From assembly GCA_014860355.1 (NCBI GenBank), contig JACZJV010000005.1, positions 1-64,000 on the forward strand: a DNA stretch of 64,000 nucleotides, read 5' to 3'. This document shows, piece after piece, positions 8,549 to 18,220 of the stretch. Every line of letters begins with the position of its first letter. Within the stretch, counting starts at the first letter, position 1. Under the pieces are notes generated by a model that was not told the DNA's origin, made no database searches, and saw only the letters and a list, made by a program, of their open reading frames with translations. The translations under genes and the position numbers were made by a program. Origin of the DNA: Burkholderiales bacterium. Its GTDB lineage: Bacteria > Pseudomonadota > Gammaproteobacteria > Burkholderiales > SG8-39.

Positions 8549-11341
8549 TCAGGTGAGTTCCGGCGGCAGGCGCCGCCACACGTATTTGGCGATTTCGTGC
8601 CCTGCCGCTGCGTGCGACGCGCTGCCGTCGAGATCGAAGCTTTGACCAAAACCCGCCGTCATGTCCGGGCCGGCATCGGCTAGCGGCGGCGGTATGCGCG
8701 GCGATCCGGCCGCGCCGCGCAAGCGCGGGTCTAGTGCGGCAGGGGCGATCAGGTAGTCGCCCAGTCCGAGCCCGGAGCGGTCGAGTTGTACCTGCCGCTG
8801 CATGCGCGGCGGCCCAAGATAGGTGTCGACGCCGACCAGGCTGAACACGCCGACCATCAGCGGCCAGGTGGCGGTGACCACGCGCGCGTCAACATGTGCG
8901 GGCGATTCGAGATCCACGATGCGGCGGATCAGGCCGAGGTCTTGCGGCCTCACAGCTTCATGTACCAGCACCGTGGCGCGGCTGGCGAGCTGACCGTAAA
9001 AGTTCAGTACGGCGTCATTCTCCGCAGCCGTCGCTGCTTGTTCACGGAACATGGCCAGCAATTCGACCTGTTCCTGATCGCCCAGCACCAGCGTGTCGCC
9101 AACAATGGAATTGCCGCTTTGCACCAGCCCCGGCAGCAGCGGATCGAGTTCGTCGGCCAGATCAACGCCGAGCAGCGTTGCAAGTATGCGGCGCAGGCGA
9201 AAGTCCTCGATCACGATGATCTCGCCGCCTTGCACGCCGCCGCCGCTGGCAATGTTCAGGGCCAGCAGCAAACCGCGTCGCGTGCCATGCCAGCGCGCCA
9301 GCGCCTCGGCATTCCTGAGCCACTCGCGGCGGCGCGCCGCAGGCAGCGCTGCATCGAATGCAACGCCGGTCCAGCCGGCGAGCCAGTTGAGCTGCGGCTC
9401 GGGTGCGGCATCGGGATCGCTGAACAAATGCGCGCCGGCAATGCGGTCTTCGAGTTGCGTCAGCACCCCTTCGAAGTTGGCCAGCATGCGGCCGAGAAAA
9501 TCGGCGCGTGAGGCTTGCGGTCGGTAGATGCCGATGTCGCCCTTGTCGTTGCGTGTCAGACGCCATGTTCGGCGTCCGCTCGCGTCGCGCAGCAGCCAGG
9601 CTTCTCCCGGCTGTTCCACTGTGACGGCGGCCGCATCGCCCAGATCCGGAATGGCCAGATTGAGGCGTGCTTGCAACGCGCCACCTGCAACGGCCCCGTC
9701 AGTTCCGGCTGCGTCGAGAGCGGCTTTATGCGCCGAATCCATGTTGTCGACCAATTCTCCCGCCGCCTGCGCGGCGGCGCCGAACAGCGTCTCGCGATAA
9801 ACCCGGGGCAGGTACTGGTCAACATAGGAGAAGCGGCTGCCATAGGCGCGCAGGGCGGCAATCTGCGGGCCGACACGACTGTCGCCAAACAGCTCCAGAT
9901 GCAGCCACAGGTAGCGCCCGCTTAGCGTGCGCACGCGCTGGCGCGCATTCTGGATCAGCACCGAATACAAGCCTTGCGTGTCCGCCTGCGGCGACCAGGG
10001 GCCCAGGCCGGGGTGACCTGGCAATTCGGAGGGCAGATGCTCCCATGCTGCACGCGGCAATTGCGGTGCGTCAAACGCCGCGTCGAGCACGGCGATGTCG
10101 CGGCCGAAACCATGCGGATGCCACGCCTGTCTGTCGCTCCAGGGGGGTGGACGCGCTTCGTTGGTCGCGGCGAGCCACACGGTGAAGCCGCTATGCGCCG
10201 GAATCGCCGCTTCGGCATAGAGCCGGTGCCAGACGGTCGTCGTGCTGCCGCTGTCGATAAGCTGTGCGACAAAGGCGCTGCCGCTGCTGGCAAAGTTGTC
10301 GGCGCTGCCGCGGCGGGCGAGATTGCTCAGCGAGAGGGCAAACAGCGGCTCGGCAGCGTTGTCGCCAACGGGATAGCGCGGCGGACCGGCAACGCGGTGT
10401 GCGAAGGGCGCCTCGATGCCGTCGGCAGCGATCGGATACACCTCGCCGAGCGCATCGCGCGTATCGGCGAGATTGCCGAATTCCAGCGAGAACGCCGGTG
10501 CGTCAGGGCGACCAGGCAGGCGCACGACGATACGCTCGGCGTCCAGCCATTCGAGCGCGTAGGCATAGCGCGCGCCCTGCAAACCGAGCGCGGCCTGCAG
10601 GCGCTGCGCGCCGGCATCCCAGCACCGCAAGCGGGCATTGCCGTCGCCGACCCAGGACAGGAGAGCCAGCCCGGTGTCGGCCTGCGCGGCCAGCGCGACG
10701 GGGCGCTCGTCGCCCGGCCAAGCCGGGTCCGTCAGCACGCGCAAAGTCGGTGTGCGGCAGTTTTCGGGATCGGGGCGGAACACGCCGGGGGCGTAATCGT
10801 CTGGCTGCGGCGTCTGCGCCGGCAGCGGCATGCCTTCGAGTCTGGCCAGGCGTCCGCTGTCTCGCTCCAGCACCCACACCCCTGCCGGGAATGCCGTCGT
10901 CAGGCGCCAGGGCGCAAAGCCGCCGGCCGGCGCATCCGTCGGTGTCACGAGCACGTCGGCCCAGCGGCCGCGCAAATCGTGCATCAGCACGCCTTCGGGC
11001 AGAGCGACGTAGAGCACAGCGTCGGCGCCTACGCACAGATCACTCGGGCGCTCGTTCAGCGGCAGAGCCACACCGGTCTCGGGCAGATAACTCTTTACCG
11101 CAATGACGCGCGCATCCTCATTCCAATAGGCGACGGCATCGAATTGATCGAGCGCACGCGGGATGCGCTCCAACGCGGAATTGGCGGCGGCGAAGGCGGC
11201 GGACGGGTCGGCGGGCGCGGGCAAACTGCGCTCGGAGGCAAGCTGGAGCGCGCGACACCCGGCATCCCAAACGGCATGAGCCCGCGCGGGCCAATGCCCG
11301 GCTTCGGCCAGCATCCAGAAGTGCAGGCCGTTAGCGTCCAC
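8549..11341 (-). CDS. Phage tail protein I-like (gpI / TIGR02242-type) baseplate protein, 930 aa, with C-terminal PKD-like domain
   Basis: LNWLAGWTGVAFDAALPAARRREWLRNAEALARWHGTRRGLLLALNIASG motif; C-term PPPLADAGPDMTAGFGQSFDLDGSASHAA...YVWRR. Confidence 0.8.
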   Translation of the reverse strand: MDANGLHFWMLAEAGHWPARAHAVWDAGCRALQLASERSLPAPADPSAAFAAANSALERIPRALDQFDAVAYWNEDARVIAVKSYLPETGVALPLNERPSDLCVGADAVLYVALPEGVLMHDLRGRWADVLVTPTDAPAGGFAPWRLTTAFPAGVWVLERDSGRLARLEGMPLPAQTPQPDDYAPGVFRPDPENCRTPTLRVLTDPAWPGDERPVALAAQADTGLALLSWVGDGNARLRCWDAGAQRLQAALGLQGARYAYALEWLDAERIVVRLPGRPDAPAFSLEFGNLADTRDALGEVYPIAADGIEAPFAHRVAGPPRYPVGDNAAEPLFALSLSNLARRGSADNFASSGSAFVAQLIDSGSTTTVWHRLYAEAAIPAHSGFTVWLAATNEARPPPWSDRQAWHPHGFGRDIAVLDAAFDAPQLPRAAWEHLPSELPGHPGLGPWSPQADTQGLYSVLIQNARQRVRTLSGRYLWLHLELFGDSRVGPQIAALRAYGSRFSYVDQYLPRVYRETLFGAAAQAAGELVDNMDSAHKAALDAAGTDGAVAGGALQARLNLAIPDLGDAAAVTVEQPGEAWLLRDASGRRTWRLTRNDKGDIGIYRPQASRADFLGRMLANFEGVLTQLEDRIAGAHLFSDPDAAPEPQLNWLAGWTGVAFDAALPAARRREWLRNAEALARWHGTRRGLLLALNIASGGGVQGGEIIVIEDFRLRRILATLLGVDLADELDPLLPGLVQSGNSIVGDTLVLGDQEQVELLAMFREQAATAAENDAVLNFYGQLASRATVLVHEAVRPQDLGLIRRIVDLESPAHVDARVVTATWPLMVGVFSLVGVDTYLGPPRMQRQVQLDRSGLGLGDYLIAPAALDPRLRGAAGSPRIPPPLADAGPDMTAGFGQSFDLDGSASHAAAGHEIAKYVWRRLPPELT

Positions 11342-11365
11342 GCGTGCTCTCCATGATCGTCCTCA

Positions 11366-13648
11366 TCAGCACGGGTCCGGCACCACCGGAACTGCCACCG
11401 CGTTGCTCTGGGCAAAGGGGTTGGGTAGCGCTTTCAGGTCTTTAGGTGCGCCGCCGTCGCCGTCTGTCACCACTATCGACAACAGTTCCGGCAATTGCCA
11501 CGCCGACAAAGTGAGGGTTTGCGTCCCATCGGCGGTGTTGCGCGGCAACAGGTGCCAGTCGGCAGCGTCTGCCGCGCCTTCGCGTGCAAACAGATTCAGG
11601 CCTGTGACTTCGAGCACGCCGGAAACGCGCGAAATATCGACCTCGAGTTCGCGCTCGCGCACCGAGCGGCCGAGCGGCCAGCCTTTGGCTTCCAGGCCAC
11701 CGGGTGGCAAGGGCCAGAGCATGCTTTTGAGCGCCTCGCGCACATCGAATAGCACTTTGTCGCGTGCGTAACCGTCGCGAATGGCGACGCCCACCGCCAG
11801 CCCTAGCGGCACGTATTCGCAGCCGATGACGTACAACTCGGTCGACAGCGGCGCGCGTGCCGACAGGTAGCTATGCACGCGTTCGATGAAGGGACGATCG
11901 GGACGCGGATTGGGCGGACCGGACAAGGAATGCGCGGGCAGCGCAAGCACGCTGACTACGCCCGGCACATTGAAGCGCCGGTCGCGCGGCTTGAAGCGCG
12001 GCAGCACTTCGATGCGACCGACATCGACCCCAGGCGTCTCTGATGCCAACCTGCGGTAGTCCTCCACCGTCACCGCCCGGTCGCGATGACGCAGCACGGC
12101 GGGAATGCGGCGCTGGGCCAATTCGATCGTTTCGGCATCCTCGCCGCCGCCCATGGGCAGCGGCTGCAATACCTTCAGCGACGGCGCGTTGCGCCCGTCG
12201 ATACGCGTGGCGGCAATTTCTGCGAGACTGCCCGCCGCGAGATTGCCTGCGCGTCCGCCGCCGAAGCGGCCGCTGGCGAGCCGCACCCGCATCTGCGGCT
12301 CCGGCACGCGCCCGCGCGCGCCGTCACCGAAACGCAAGGTGCCCGCCTCGGCATCGAGTTCGAACGCACGTGCCTCGCGCGCGACATTCGGATCGGCGCT
12401 GATGGCGGCCAGGTCTTCCACCTGCTGCCACCTCTGATAGCCGCGTCCGGATTCCTCCACATCAACGGCGAGTGAATCAGGATCGACAGAGCCCTGCGGC
12501 AATTGAAATACCTGGTCCGCAGCGCCGCTGGACACGCCCAGGACACGGCCGGCCAGCGTCAGACGCTGATCGATCTGCACTGCGTTGATGCCTATCCATG
12601 CGAGCGGTAGCGTGTTCACCTGCTCGCCGGGTTTAGGACGCAGGCGTATCCAGGCGAGCAGACGCGCGGACTTGCCCTCGTCATCGAGACGTGGCGGCGT
12701 ATCGCCTACGCCGGCGCGGGAATTGATGCCGACGTCGTTGGAGGGCGCCCAGATATAGGATTCGTCCGGCATTGCCAGGCGCAGTACGCCCGGGCGCGTC
12801 AGCCCATTGGTGGAATCCGCACCCGGCAGGGGGTCGAGCGTCAGGTATTCCGTATCCAGCGCCGAGCGGCCCTGGGTGCTCATTTCCCACAGCACCGGCA
12901 CCGGTGTGGGTGTGTCGACCTGTTCGAACAGCTCGGGTATTTTCAGGGCCGGCACCAGACCCAGCGACAGCAAGGACGGCGCGCCGGCATCGCCGCCACC
13001 GAGCGCAGCGCGCGCGGCGTCGTTGACCGTTTGCTGTTGCTCGGGCTTGGGCGCCGGCGGTGCCAGCAGCGCGATCCACAGCGCACGGTCGGCGCTGTCG
13101 GCAAACACGTCGATCCCGTCGGGTTCGGCGCGGCCCTGTCCAAAGACGGCGCTGGTCGCATAAGCCATCGCCTGACCGCTGATGCGGTGGATGCGCGTGA
13201 GTCCTTGAATCACGTCGCCCATGCGTACCGCTTCCGCGTCGGAGAGGCTGCGTTTGACATAGGCCTCGGCGCTCACCGGCAGCACCGTGGTTTCGTTGAG
13301 CGTCTCGAACGGTACGGCACCGGCTACGCGTGCGCCGGGCGCGATGGTGGCGGCCCCCAGTTCGGTTGCCTGCGCATAGCTCAAACCGACTATGCCTTGC
13401 GCGGGTCGCGCCGGCTTGAGCCTGATGCCGAGCAGCTTGAGAAAGACCAGACGCTGACGCTCCGGAATCAGATTGGCGCGATACAGCAGCGTGTCGCCGA
13501 GCCAGGCGAACAACTCGATCAGGGTGCGGCCGGGATCGCCCAGACGCGGGTTGGTCCACTCGGGCGTATGCGCCGGAATGCGCGCAATCAGCTCGTCGAC
13601 CAGATCGTCGAAGCGCCGGTCGTCGAGACTCGGGGGCAGGATGGGCAT
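11366..13648 (-). CDS. Baseplate J-like protein (putative baseplate assembly protein), 760 aa
   Basis: N-term LPPSLDDRRFDDLVDELIARIPAHTPEWTNPRLGDPGRTLIELFAWLGDTLLYRAN... characteristic of gpJ-like proteins. Confidence 0.88.
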   Translation of the reverse strand: MPILPPSLDDRRFDDLVDELIARIPAHTPEWTNPRLGDPGRTLIELFAWLGDTLLYRANLIPERQRLVFLKLLGIRLKPARPAQGIVGLSYAQATELGAATIAPGARVAGAVPFETLNETTVLPVSAEAYVKRSLSDAEAVRMGDVIQGLTRIHRISGQAMAYATSAVFGQGRAEPDGIDVFADSADRALWIALLAPPAPKPEQQQTVNDAARAALGGGDAGAPSLLSLGLVPALKIPELFEQVDTPTPVPVLWEMSTQGRSALDTEYLTLDPLPGADSTNGLTRPGVLRLAMPDESYIWAPSNDVGINSRAGVGDTPPRLDDEGKSARLLAWIRLRPKPGEQVNTLPLAWIGINAVQIDQRLTLAGRVLGVSSGAADQVFQLPQGSVDPDSLAVDVEESGRGYQRWQQVEDLAAISADPNVAREARAFELDAEAGTLRFGDGARGRVPEPQMRVRLASGRFGGGRAGNLAAGSLAEIAATRIDGRNAPSLKVLQPLPMGGGEDAETIELAQRRIPAVLRHRDRAVTVEDYRRLASETPGVDVGRIEVLPRFKPRDRRFNVPGVVSVLALPAHSLSGPPNPRPDRPFIERVHSYLSARAPLSTELYVIGCEYVPLGLAVGVAIRDGYARDKVLFDVREALKSMLWPLPPGGLEAKGWPLGRSVRERELEVDISRVSGVLEVTGLNLFAREGAADAADWHLLPRNTADGTQTLTLSAWQLPELLSIVVTDGDGGAPKDLKALPNPFAQSNAVAVPVVPDPC

Positions 13649-13686
13649 GGCTCGTTTTCCTCTACAGTCTTGTCCGTGCTTTCGCC

Positions 13687-14082
13687 TTACTGGCCTTCGA
13701 GTTGCAGTGTCACGTTCATCGCCCCGGGCGCGCCGTTACGGGCGAGGCGATAGGCGATTTCCACGCGCACATGGCTGGGCTGGTCCGGCACTTCCCACAC
13801 CTCTACCGCGTCGAGCAAGATGCGGCGTTCCCAGCGCGCCAGCGCGTTCTGCACCAGGTCGCGAATCTGACGGCGCGTGGCCAAGGTGTTGGGCTCGTGC
13901 AGCAGGCGATCGAGCCCGGCGCCGAAGTCGGCGCGCATGAGCTGTTCGCCGGGACGGGTGCTCAGAATGATGCGGATGGCTTCGCCCACGCTTTGCTCCA
14001 GACCCGGCCAATCGAAGACGCCGTGCTCATCGGGCAAGGGCAGAAACGGCCAACCAATCAGGGGACGGAATACTTCGGCCAT
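13687..14082 (-). CDS. GPW/gp25 family baseplate protein
   Basis: GWPFLPLPDEHGVFDWPGLEQSVGEAIRIILSTRPGEQLMRADFGAGLDRLLHEPN motif. Confidence 0.9.
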   Translation of the reverse strand: MAEVFRPLIGWPFLPLPDEHGVFDWPGLEQSVGEAIRIILSTRPGEQLMRADFGAGLDRLLHEPNTLATRRQIRDLVQNALARWERRILLDAVEVWEVPDQPSHVRVEIAYRLARNGAPGAMNVTLQLEGQ

Positions 14083-14135
14083 TGCCTATTCCCTTCCGGG
14101 CGGAAAAGAAACGCCGCGGCTGAATACACTGATCC

Positions 14136-16247
14136 TCATTTCTTGCCTTTCAGCCCGGGTACCGGGAAACACATGATGAAGTACGGTATCCAGCGGAAGA
14201 TGAAATCCAGCAGTGAGACGATGATCATCAACAGTATCAATGCACATATCGTGATTATCGGAATGGAAAGCGAACAGATCATTCCAATGTCGATCGAGCC
14301 GGTCTTGCACGGCCCACCCGCACCCAGATCAAGGTCTTTGTGAAACGGCCAGGGCAGCACCGAGAGCACGAGGTCGACGAAACCCAGGCTCTTCGCGCGC
14401 TGGACCTGCCCGCACAACATATCGGACAGCACAAAGGCGGTGTTTTTGCTGTACTTTCGCAGGCCCGCCGGACTGGTGTCCATCGGCAGGGAAATGCGGA
14501 TCGGGCGGGCGGGGGCATCCGCATCGAAGAAGCTCGCCAGCTGGAATCGCTGCGTGGGTGCAGAGAGCACGGGCGGATGCAGCGGACCGCACTCGGGCCG
14601 CGTGAGAACGAAACGCGCGACAAACCACCCCGGATCGCCAGGATGCGACGCGAGATTGGCGGCAAGCGAGTTCTTCAGCTGCAAGGCGAATGGTAACGGC
14701 GGCGCTCCGGTCTCAAGCTTGGCTTCGAGTGCGCGACCGACCAAGGCGGTAAGGCGATCCACCTCGACGCCCGTTTGCTGTTGCGTGCTTGATGGCTGCG
14801 TGGGATCGGCAAGGAACTCGGAACTGGCCTGCGTGCCCGCCGAACCTAGGAGCTTGAACGGCCCGTCCGGACTGCGATCAACATTCAAGCCCGCCAGAAT
14901 AAAGTGAAAATCCGGCCAGTCGGCGTGGTTGAGACTGACGCTATTGTTGGTGTAGTTGAGCTCGATGCGCTCCAGTTTCTCGCGAACCCCGGGCGCGCGT
15001 ACGGCCTTGAGTGCGGCGCGCAGCGATTGCGCGGGCGCGCGCTGCACGCTACCCGTGTCCGGCAGCTTCAATGCGTTCTTCAATCCGGCAGACATCAGCG
15101 CGTTGCCCAGCCACTCATACAGCGCTTTGCGCTGCGTCAACTGCTCTAGCGGCGCTGTGTCACCGGTTTCGATCGCTCTCCATACGTCCTCGAGATGCAG
15201 GCTCAAAAAATCGGCAAAATCCAGCAGAATCAACCACGAAACATTCTGTTGCTGCAGGTTGAATTCGAAGACGCGCTTATATTTATCGAACAACGATTCG
15301 GAATCGCCCCCCAAATTCGGAGATGCCAGCGACTCCGCCGTTTTGTAGCTGGAACGGATCAGGTTTTTCCAGGGCTCGGCAACTTCCATCTGGAACTGCG
15401 TTACCCGGGCCAGCTTTGAAACCGGCGCTCCGGGCGGTTCCGTGATTTCCGGCGCCTGCCGCTGTCCGGCAGAAGACTTCGGCACGGTCGAGCTGTCTAC
15501 GTTCGCGCTTACATATTCTTCGCGCCGCCCGACCGGCACAAATCCAGCCCATAAAGTGCGCATGTGCGCCACGCTCTCCCGATTGTCTCGATAGGTCAGC
15601 GGGAATACCGGCAATAATTCCTCCCCGTCGAAAAACTGACCGGTGTCTTCGTTCACTCGCTGCCAACGCCCGCCTTGCGCACTCTTGACGTAGGCAAATT
15701 CGGGCAAGTCTTCCGTGCTTTCCGGCGTTGCCGGGAGCAGGCGCCGGATTACATAATTGACTTGTTCCGATTTGCCCGAGACCAGGGCGCGTTCCGGAGA
15801 GCCGGGAATGTCGCAGATCAGGCTAGCCGCAAGCAGGTAATAGCGTTGGTGCGCCGGTTGATACAGTTTTAACGGCAGCGTGGGCGTTTGACTTTTCGCG
15901 CGGGGATCATCCGCGGCATGCCTTGTTGCGGTTACGCCTGTTTTCAGTTTTTCCGCCAGCATCTTGCGTATCCCGGTGAGGGCCATAGGAGATTTTGGCG
16001 TTCGTTCGACCAGATCGGCAGGCTCGGCCATCGGTTCCCGCCAGGTCTCCGCGCGTGCCACCAGGGCATCGATGCGCGACGAGTCGCATGCCAGCGTGCC
16101 GAGGATTTGTTCCATGAACTCATCGCTGGCAAAGCGCAGAATGGCCGGTCGTTCCGGATCGGCGGCTGCCACCGCGCTTGCGGATGTCGTGGTGTAGCGC
16201 GCCCATAGCGGTCGCGGAGCCTGCCATTGAATTGGATGTGCGCTCAT
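14136..16247 (-). CDS. Unknown eCIS operon protein (~703 aa) with C-terminal hydrophobic segment
   Basis: Start placed at MSAHPIQWQAP (ATG 16247, 5 bp after the gpV stop); C-term MICSLSIPIITICALILLMIIVSLLDFIFRWIPYFIMCFPVPGLKGKK. Confidence 0.78.
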   Translation of the reverse strand: MSAHPIQWQAPRPLWARYTTTSASAVAAADPERPAILRFASDEFMEQILGTLACDSSRIDALVARAETWREPMAEPADLVERTPKSPMALTGIRKMLAEKLKTGVTATRHAADDPRAKSQTPTLPLKLYQPAHQRYYLLAASLICDIPGSPERALVSGKSEQVNYVIRRLLPATPESTEDLPEFAYVKSAQGGRWQRVNEDTGQFFDGEELLPVFPLTYRDNRESVAHMRTLWAGFVPVGRREEYVSANVDSSTVPKSSAGQRQAPEITEPPGAPVSKLARVTQFQMEVAEPWKNLIRSSYKTAESLASPNLGGDSESLFDKYKRVFEFNLQQQNVSWLILLDFADFLSLHLEDVWRAIETGDTAPLEQLTQRKALYEWLGNALMSAGLKNALKLPDTGSVQRAPAQSLRAALKAVRAPGVREKLERIELNYTNNSVSLNHADWPDFHFILAGLNVDRSPDGPFKLLGSAGTQASSEFLADPTQPSSTQQQTGVEVDRLTALVGRALEAKLETGAPPLPFALQLKNSLAANLASHPGDPGWFVARFVLTRPECGPLHPPVLSAPTQRFQLASFFDADAPARPIRISLPMDTSPAGLRKYSKNTAFVLSDMLCGQVQRAKSLGFVDLVLSVLPWPFHKDLDLGAGGPCKTGSIDIGMICSLSIPIITICALILLMIIVSLLDFIFRWIPYFIMCFPVPGLKGKK

Positions 16248-16251
16248 GAGC

Positions 16252-16941
16252 TCACCAGATGTTGCCCGCGCCCGGCGTGTAGGACGCGGACACAACGCTG
16301 TTGGAAATAACCGTATCGGCCTGCACCACGCCGGAGAACTTCGACATGCCTGCGTCCACCGTAACCATGCCGGCTGTAATTGCAAGCTGGCTTGCGGTCA
16401 CGGTGACTTTGGCCGAAGCATTGACGGTGATGCCTGCCGATTCGAGTTTGATGCTGTTGCCGCTGGAATCCTCCACGAGGACCGTGCCAGGTCCATCCTG
16501 CAAGGTGATCTTCTGGCCGCCCGGCGTCTCAAGCTTCAGTGTTTCCTGTCCCTGCTGGTCGTCCAGCGTGATGACGACGCCGTTCCTGGACTTGATGCGC
16601 TTGTAACGGTTGATACCGCCGCTCTCGATATCAGCCGGCGCACTGGCGTTGCCGTTCCACAGGCCACCGAGGATGAGCGGAAAACGCGCGTCGCCGTTCA
16701 TGAAAACGACCAATACCTCGTCATCCACATCCGGCAGAAAGAATACGCCGCGGTCGCTGCCGGCAAACGGAGCAACGACGCGCGCCCACATCGGCGCATC
16801 CTGCTTGTCGACGCCGTCGAACGCGACCAAGCGCACCTGGACACGGTTGCGCTGATCCGGATCGTCGAGCGAGACGACCGTCGCCAGGTAACCGGCATGC
16901 ATCCAGCCGAGGGGGCGGTCGAAGACGGGTTCGCGGTTCAT
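16252..16941 (-). CDS. Phage baseplate assembly protein V / spike (gp5-VgrG-like)
   Basis: GWMHAGYLATVVSLDDPDQRNRVQVRL...WARVVAPFAGSDRGVFFLPDVDDEVLVVFMNGDARFPLILGGLWNG. Confidence 0.9.
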   Translation of the reverse strand: MNREPVFDRPLGWMHAGYLATVVSLDDPDQRNRVQVRLVAFDGVDKQDAPMWARVVAPFAGSDRGVFFLPDVDDEVLVVFMNGDARFPLILGGLWNGNASAPADIESGGINRYKRIKSRNGVVITLDDQQGQETLKLETPGGQKITLQDGPGTVLVEDSSGNSIKLESAGITVNASAKVTVTASQLAITAGMVTVDAGMSKFSGVVQADTVISNSVVSASYTPGAGNIW

Positions 16942-16944
16942 CGC

Positions 16945-18030
16945 TCAGTTCCCCAGATAGGCGCATTCGGCGGAGAAGTCCGTCCGATAGCCCTGCTGTA
17001 AATCGTATAGATGGGAGGCGCGCACCACGTAGTAGGTGTTGTCGAACTGGGCGCTGATGCCGGTGAGCGTTACATGAGTGCCGACGCGCAGCCGCGGATT
17101 GCCCTCGGCCGTGCCCTCGGCGCGCACGAAGCGCCGCGCGCGCAAATCGAAGGCAGCCTCGCTGAGCGCCTGCGCTTCGGCGTCGCTGCCTACCGCAATG
17201 TGGCCCAGGTGTTCGGCGCGGTTCTCCAGCGCCTGTTCCAGCAGGGCCTTGCCCGCGCGCCCGCTGCCGGGGCCGAGGTTGGTGCCAGCAGCGGCTTCAC
17301 CCTTGACCTTCACGCCGTCCTTTGCATTCCATCCGCCGGCGGTGACCTTGCTGACTTGGTCGGCCAGGTCGGCGATTACGCGAACTCTGGCGAGTTGCCC
17401 GAACAGGACGAGTTCCACCGTGCCGCGACTGACGTCCTTGCGCGCCGACACTTGCAGTTCTTCGCCGACGATCTGCGCATCGGCATCGAAGCGCGCCAGC
17501 AGGCGGCGCAGGAACGAAAGGGCGCTTTCATTGAGCTGCGCCCAGGTCGCGCGCGGACTGTCGAGTCCGGACAATACCGGGCGCAGTCCCAGCTCGGAGG
17601 CGAGGGCGCGCACCACTTCGGCGGGAGACTTGTCCGTGTAGATCTTGCTGCAGCGCGCGCGGCGCGCCGCCGACATGGAATCTTCGGCGAGCACGGTCAA
17701 CTCCGGGCCGCTGCCGATCCTGTACTCGAGTTCCATGGCAGAGACCCTGCCGCGAAAAATTTCGCAAGGCTGGGTGGCGTCGCCAGCGTAGACAGCGATC
17801 TCCGCCCCGAGCTTGAGCTTCGAGTTCGCGTCGAAAGCCAATTCCGCGCCGCCGTCGGTGGTCGGGGCGAGATTGGAGAAGCGCAGTTCCAGGCTGCTCA
17901 TGCCGCCCTCCTGCTCTTCCATGCGCATCGCCATCACCAACTCGGTGATGCGCGCGTCGGCCTCGCCGGCGATGCGTACGGTCGGTCGGGCGCTGTAGAC
18001 GGCTGACTGGCTGAGGGCGGTTTCGGGCAT
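16945..18030 (-). CDS. Phage late control D (gpD/gp27-like) hub protein
   Basis: LTVLAEDSMSAARRARCSKIYTDKSPAEVVRALASELGL...YYVVRASHLYDLQQGYRTDFSAE; adjacent to gpV. Confidence 0.85.
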   Translation of the reverse strand: MPETALSQSAVYSARPTVRIAGEADARITELVMAMRMEEQEGGMSSLELRFSNLAPTTDGGAELAFDANSKLKLGAEIAVYAGDATQPCEIFRGRVSAMELEYRIGSGPELTVLAEDSMSAARRARCSKIYTDKSPAEVVRALASELGLRPVLSGLDSPRATWAQLNESALSFLRRLLARFDADAQIVGEELQVSARKDVSRGTVELVLFGQLARVRVIADLADQVSKVTAGGWNAKDGVKVKGEAAAGTNLGPGSGRAGKALLEQALENRAEHLGHIAVGSDAEAQALSEAAFDLRARRFVRAEGTAEGNPRLRVGTHVTLTGISAQFDNTYYVVRASHLYDLQQGYRTDFSAECAYLGN

Positions 18031-18039
18031 GGGCGATAG

Positions 18040-18207
18040 TCAATCGGTGAACAACCTTGCCGCGCGCTCGCGCAGCAGGGCGAGTTCATATAATAATTTT
18101 TCGCGCAGATCGTCTGCACTATCGGGCGCCGGCGGCGGCGTGCCGCTGCTGGTCGCGCTGCGCTCCGGTGCGATCTCGCCGGTGACGTCTTCGAATACGA
18201 TGGGCAT
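18040..18207 (-). CDS. Small eCIS protein (55 aa, MPIVFEDVTGEI...), DUF5908-like by position and N-terminus
   Basis: Short ORF between CIS-tube adaptor and hub genes, start at ATG 18207. Confidence 0.55.
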   Translation of the reverse strand: MPIVFEDVTGEIAPERSATSSGTPPPAPDSADDLREKLLYELALLRERAARLFTD

Positions 18208-18220
18208 AGTTGGCCTGCGC

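Noticed and set aside
9974-11356. 460-aa plus-strand ORF
   Set aside because: Antisense shadow of the gpI-like baseplate gene 8549-11341
12681-13559. 292-aa minus-strand ORF
   Set aside because: Alternative frame inside the gpJ-like gene; Arg-rich, no motifs
17011-18006. 331-aa plus-strand ORF
   Set aside because: Antisense shadow of the gpD-like hub gene
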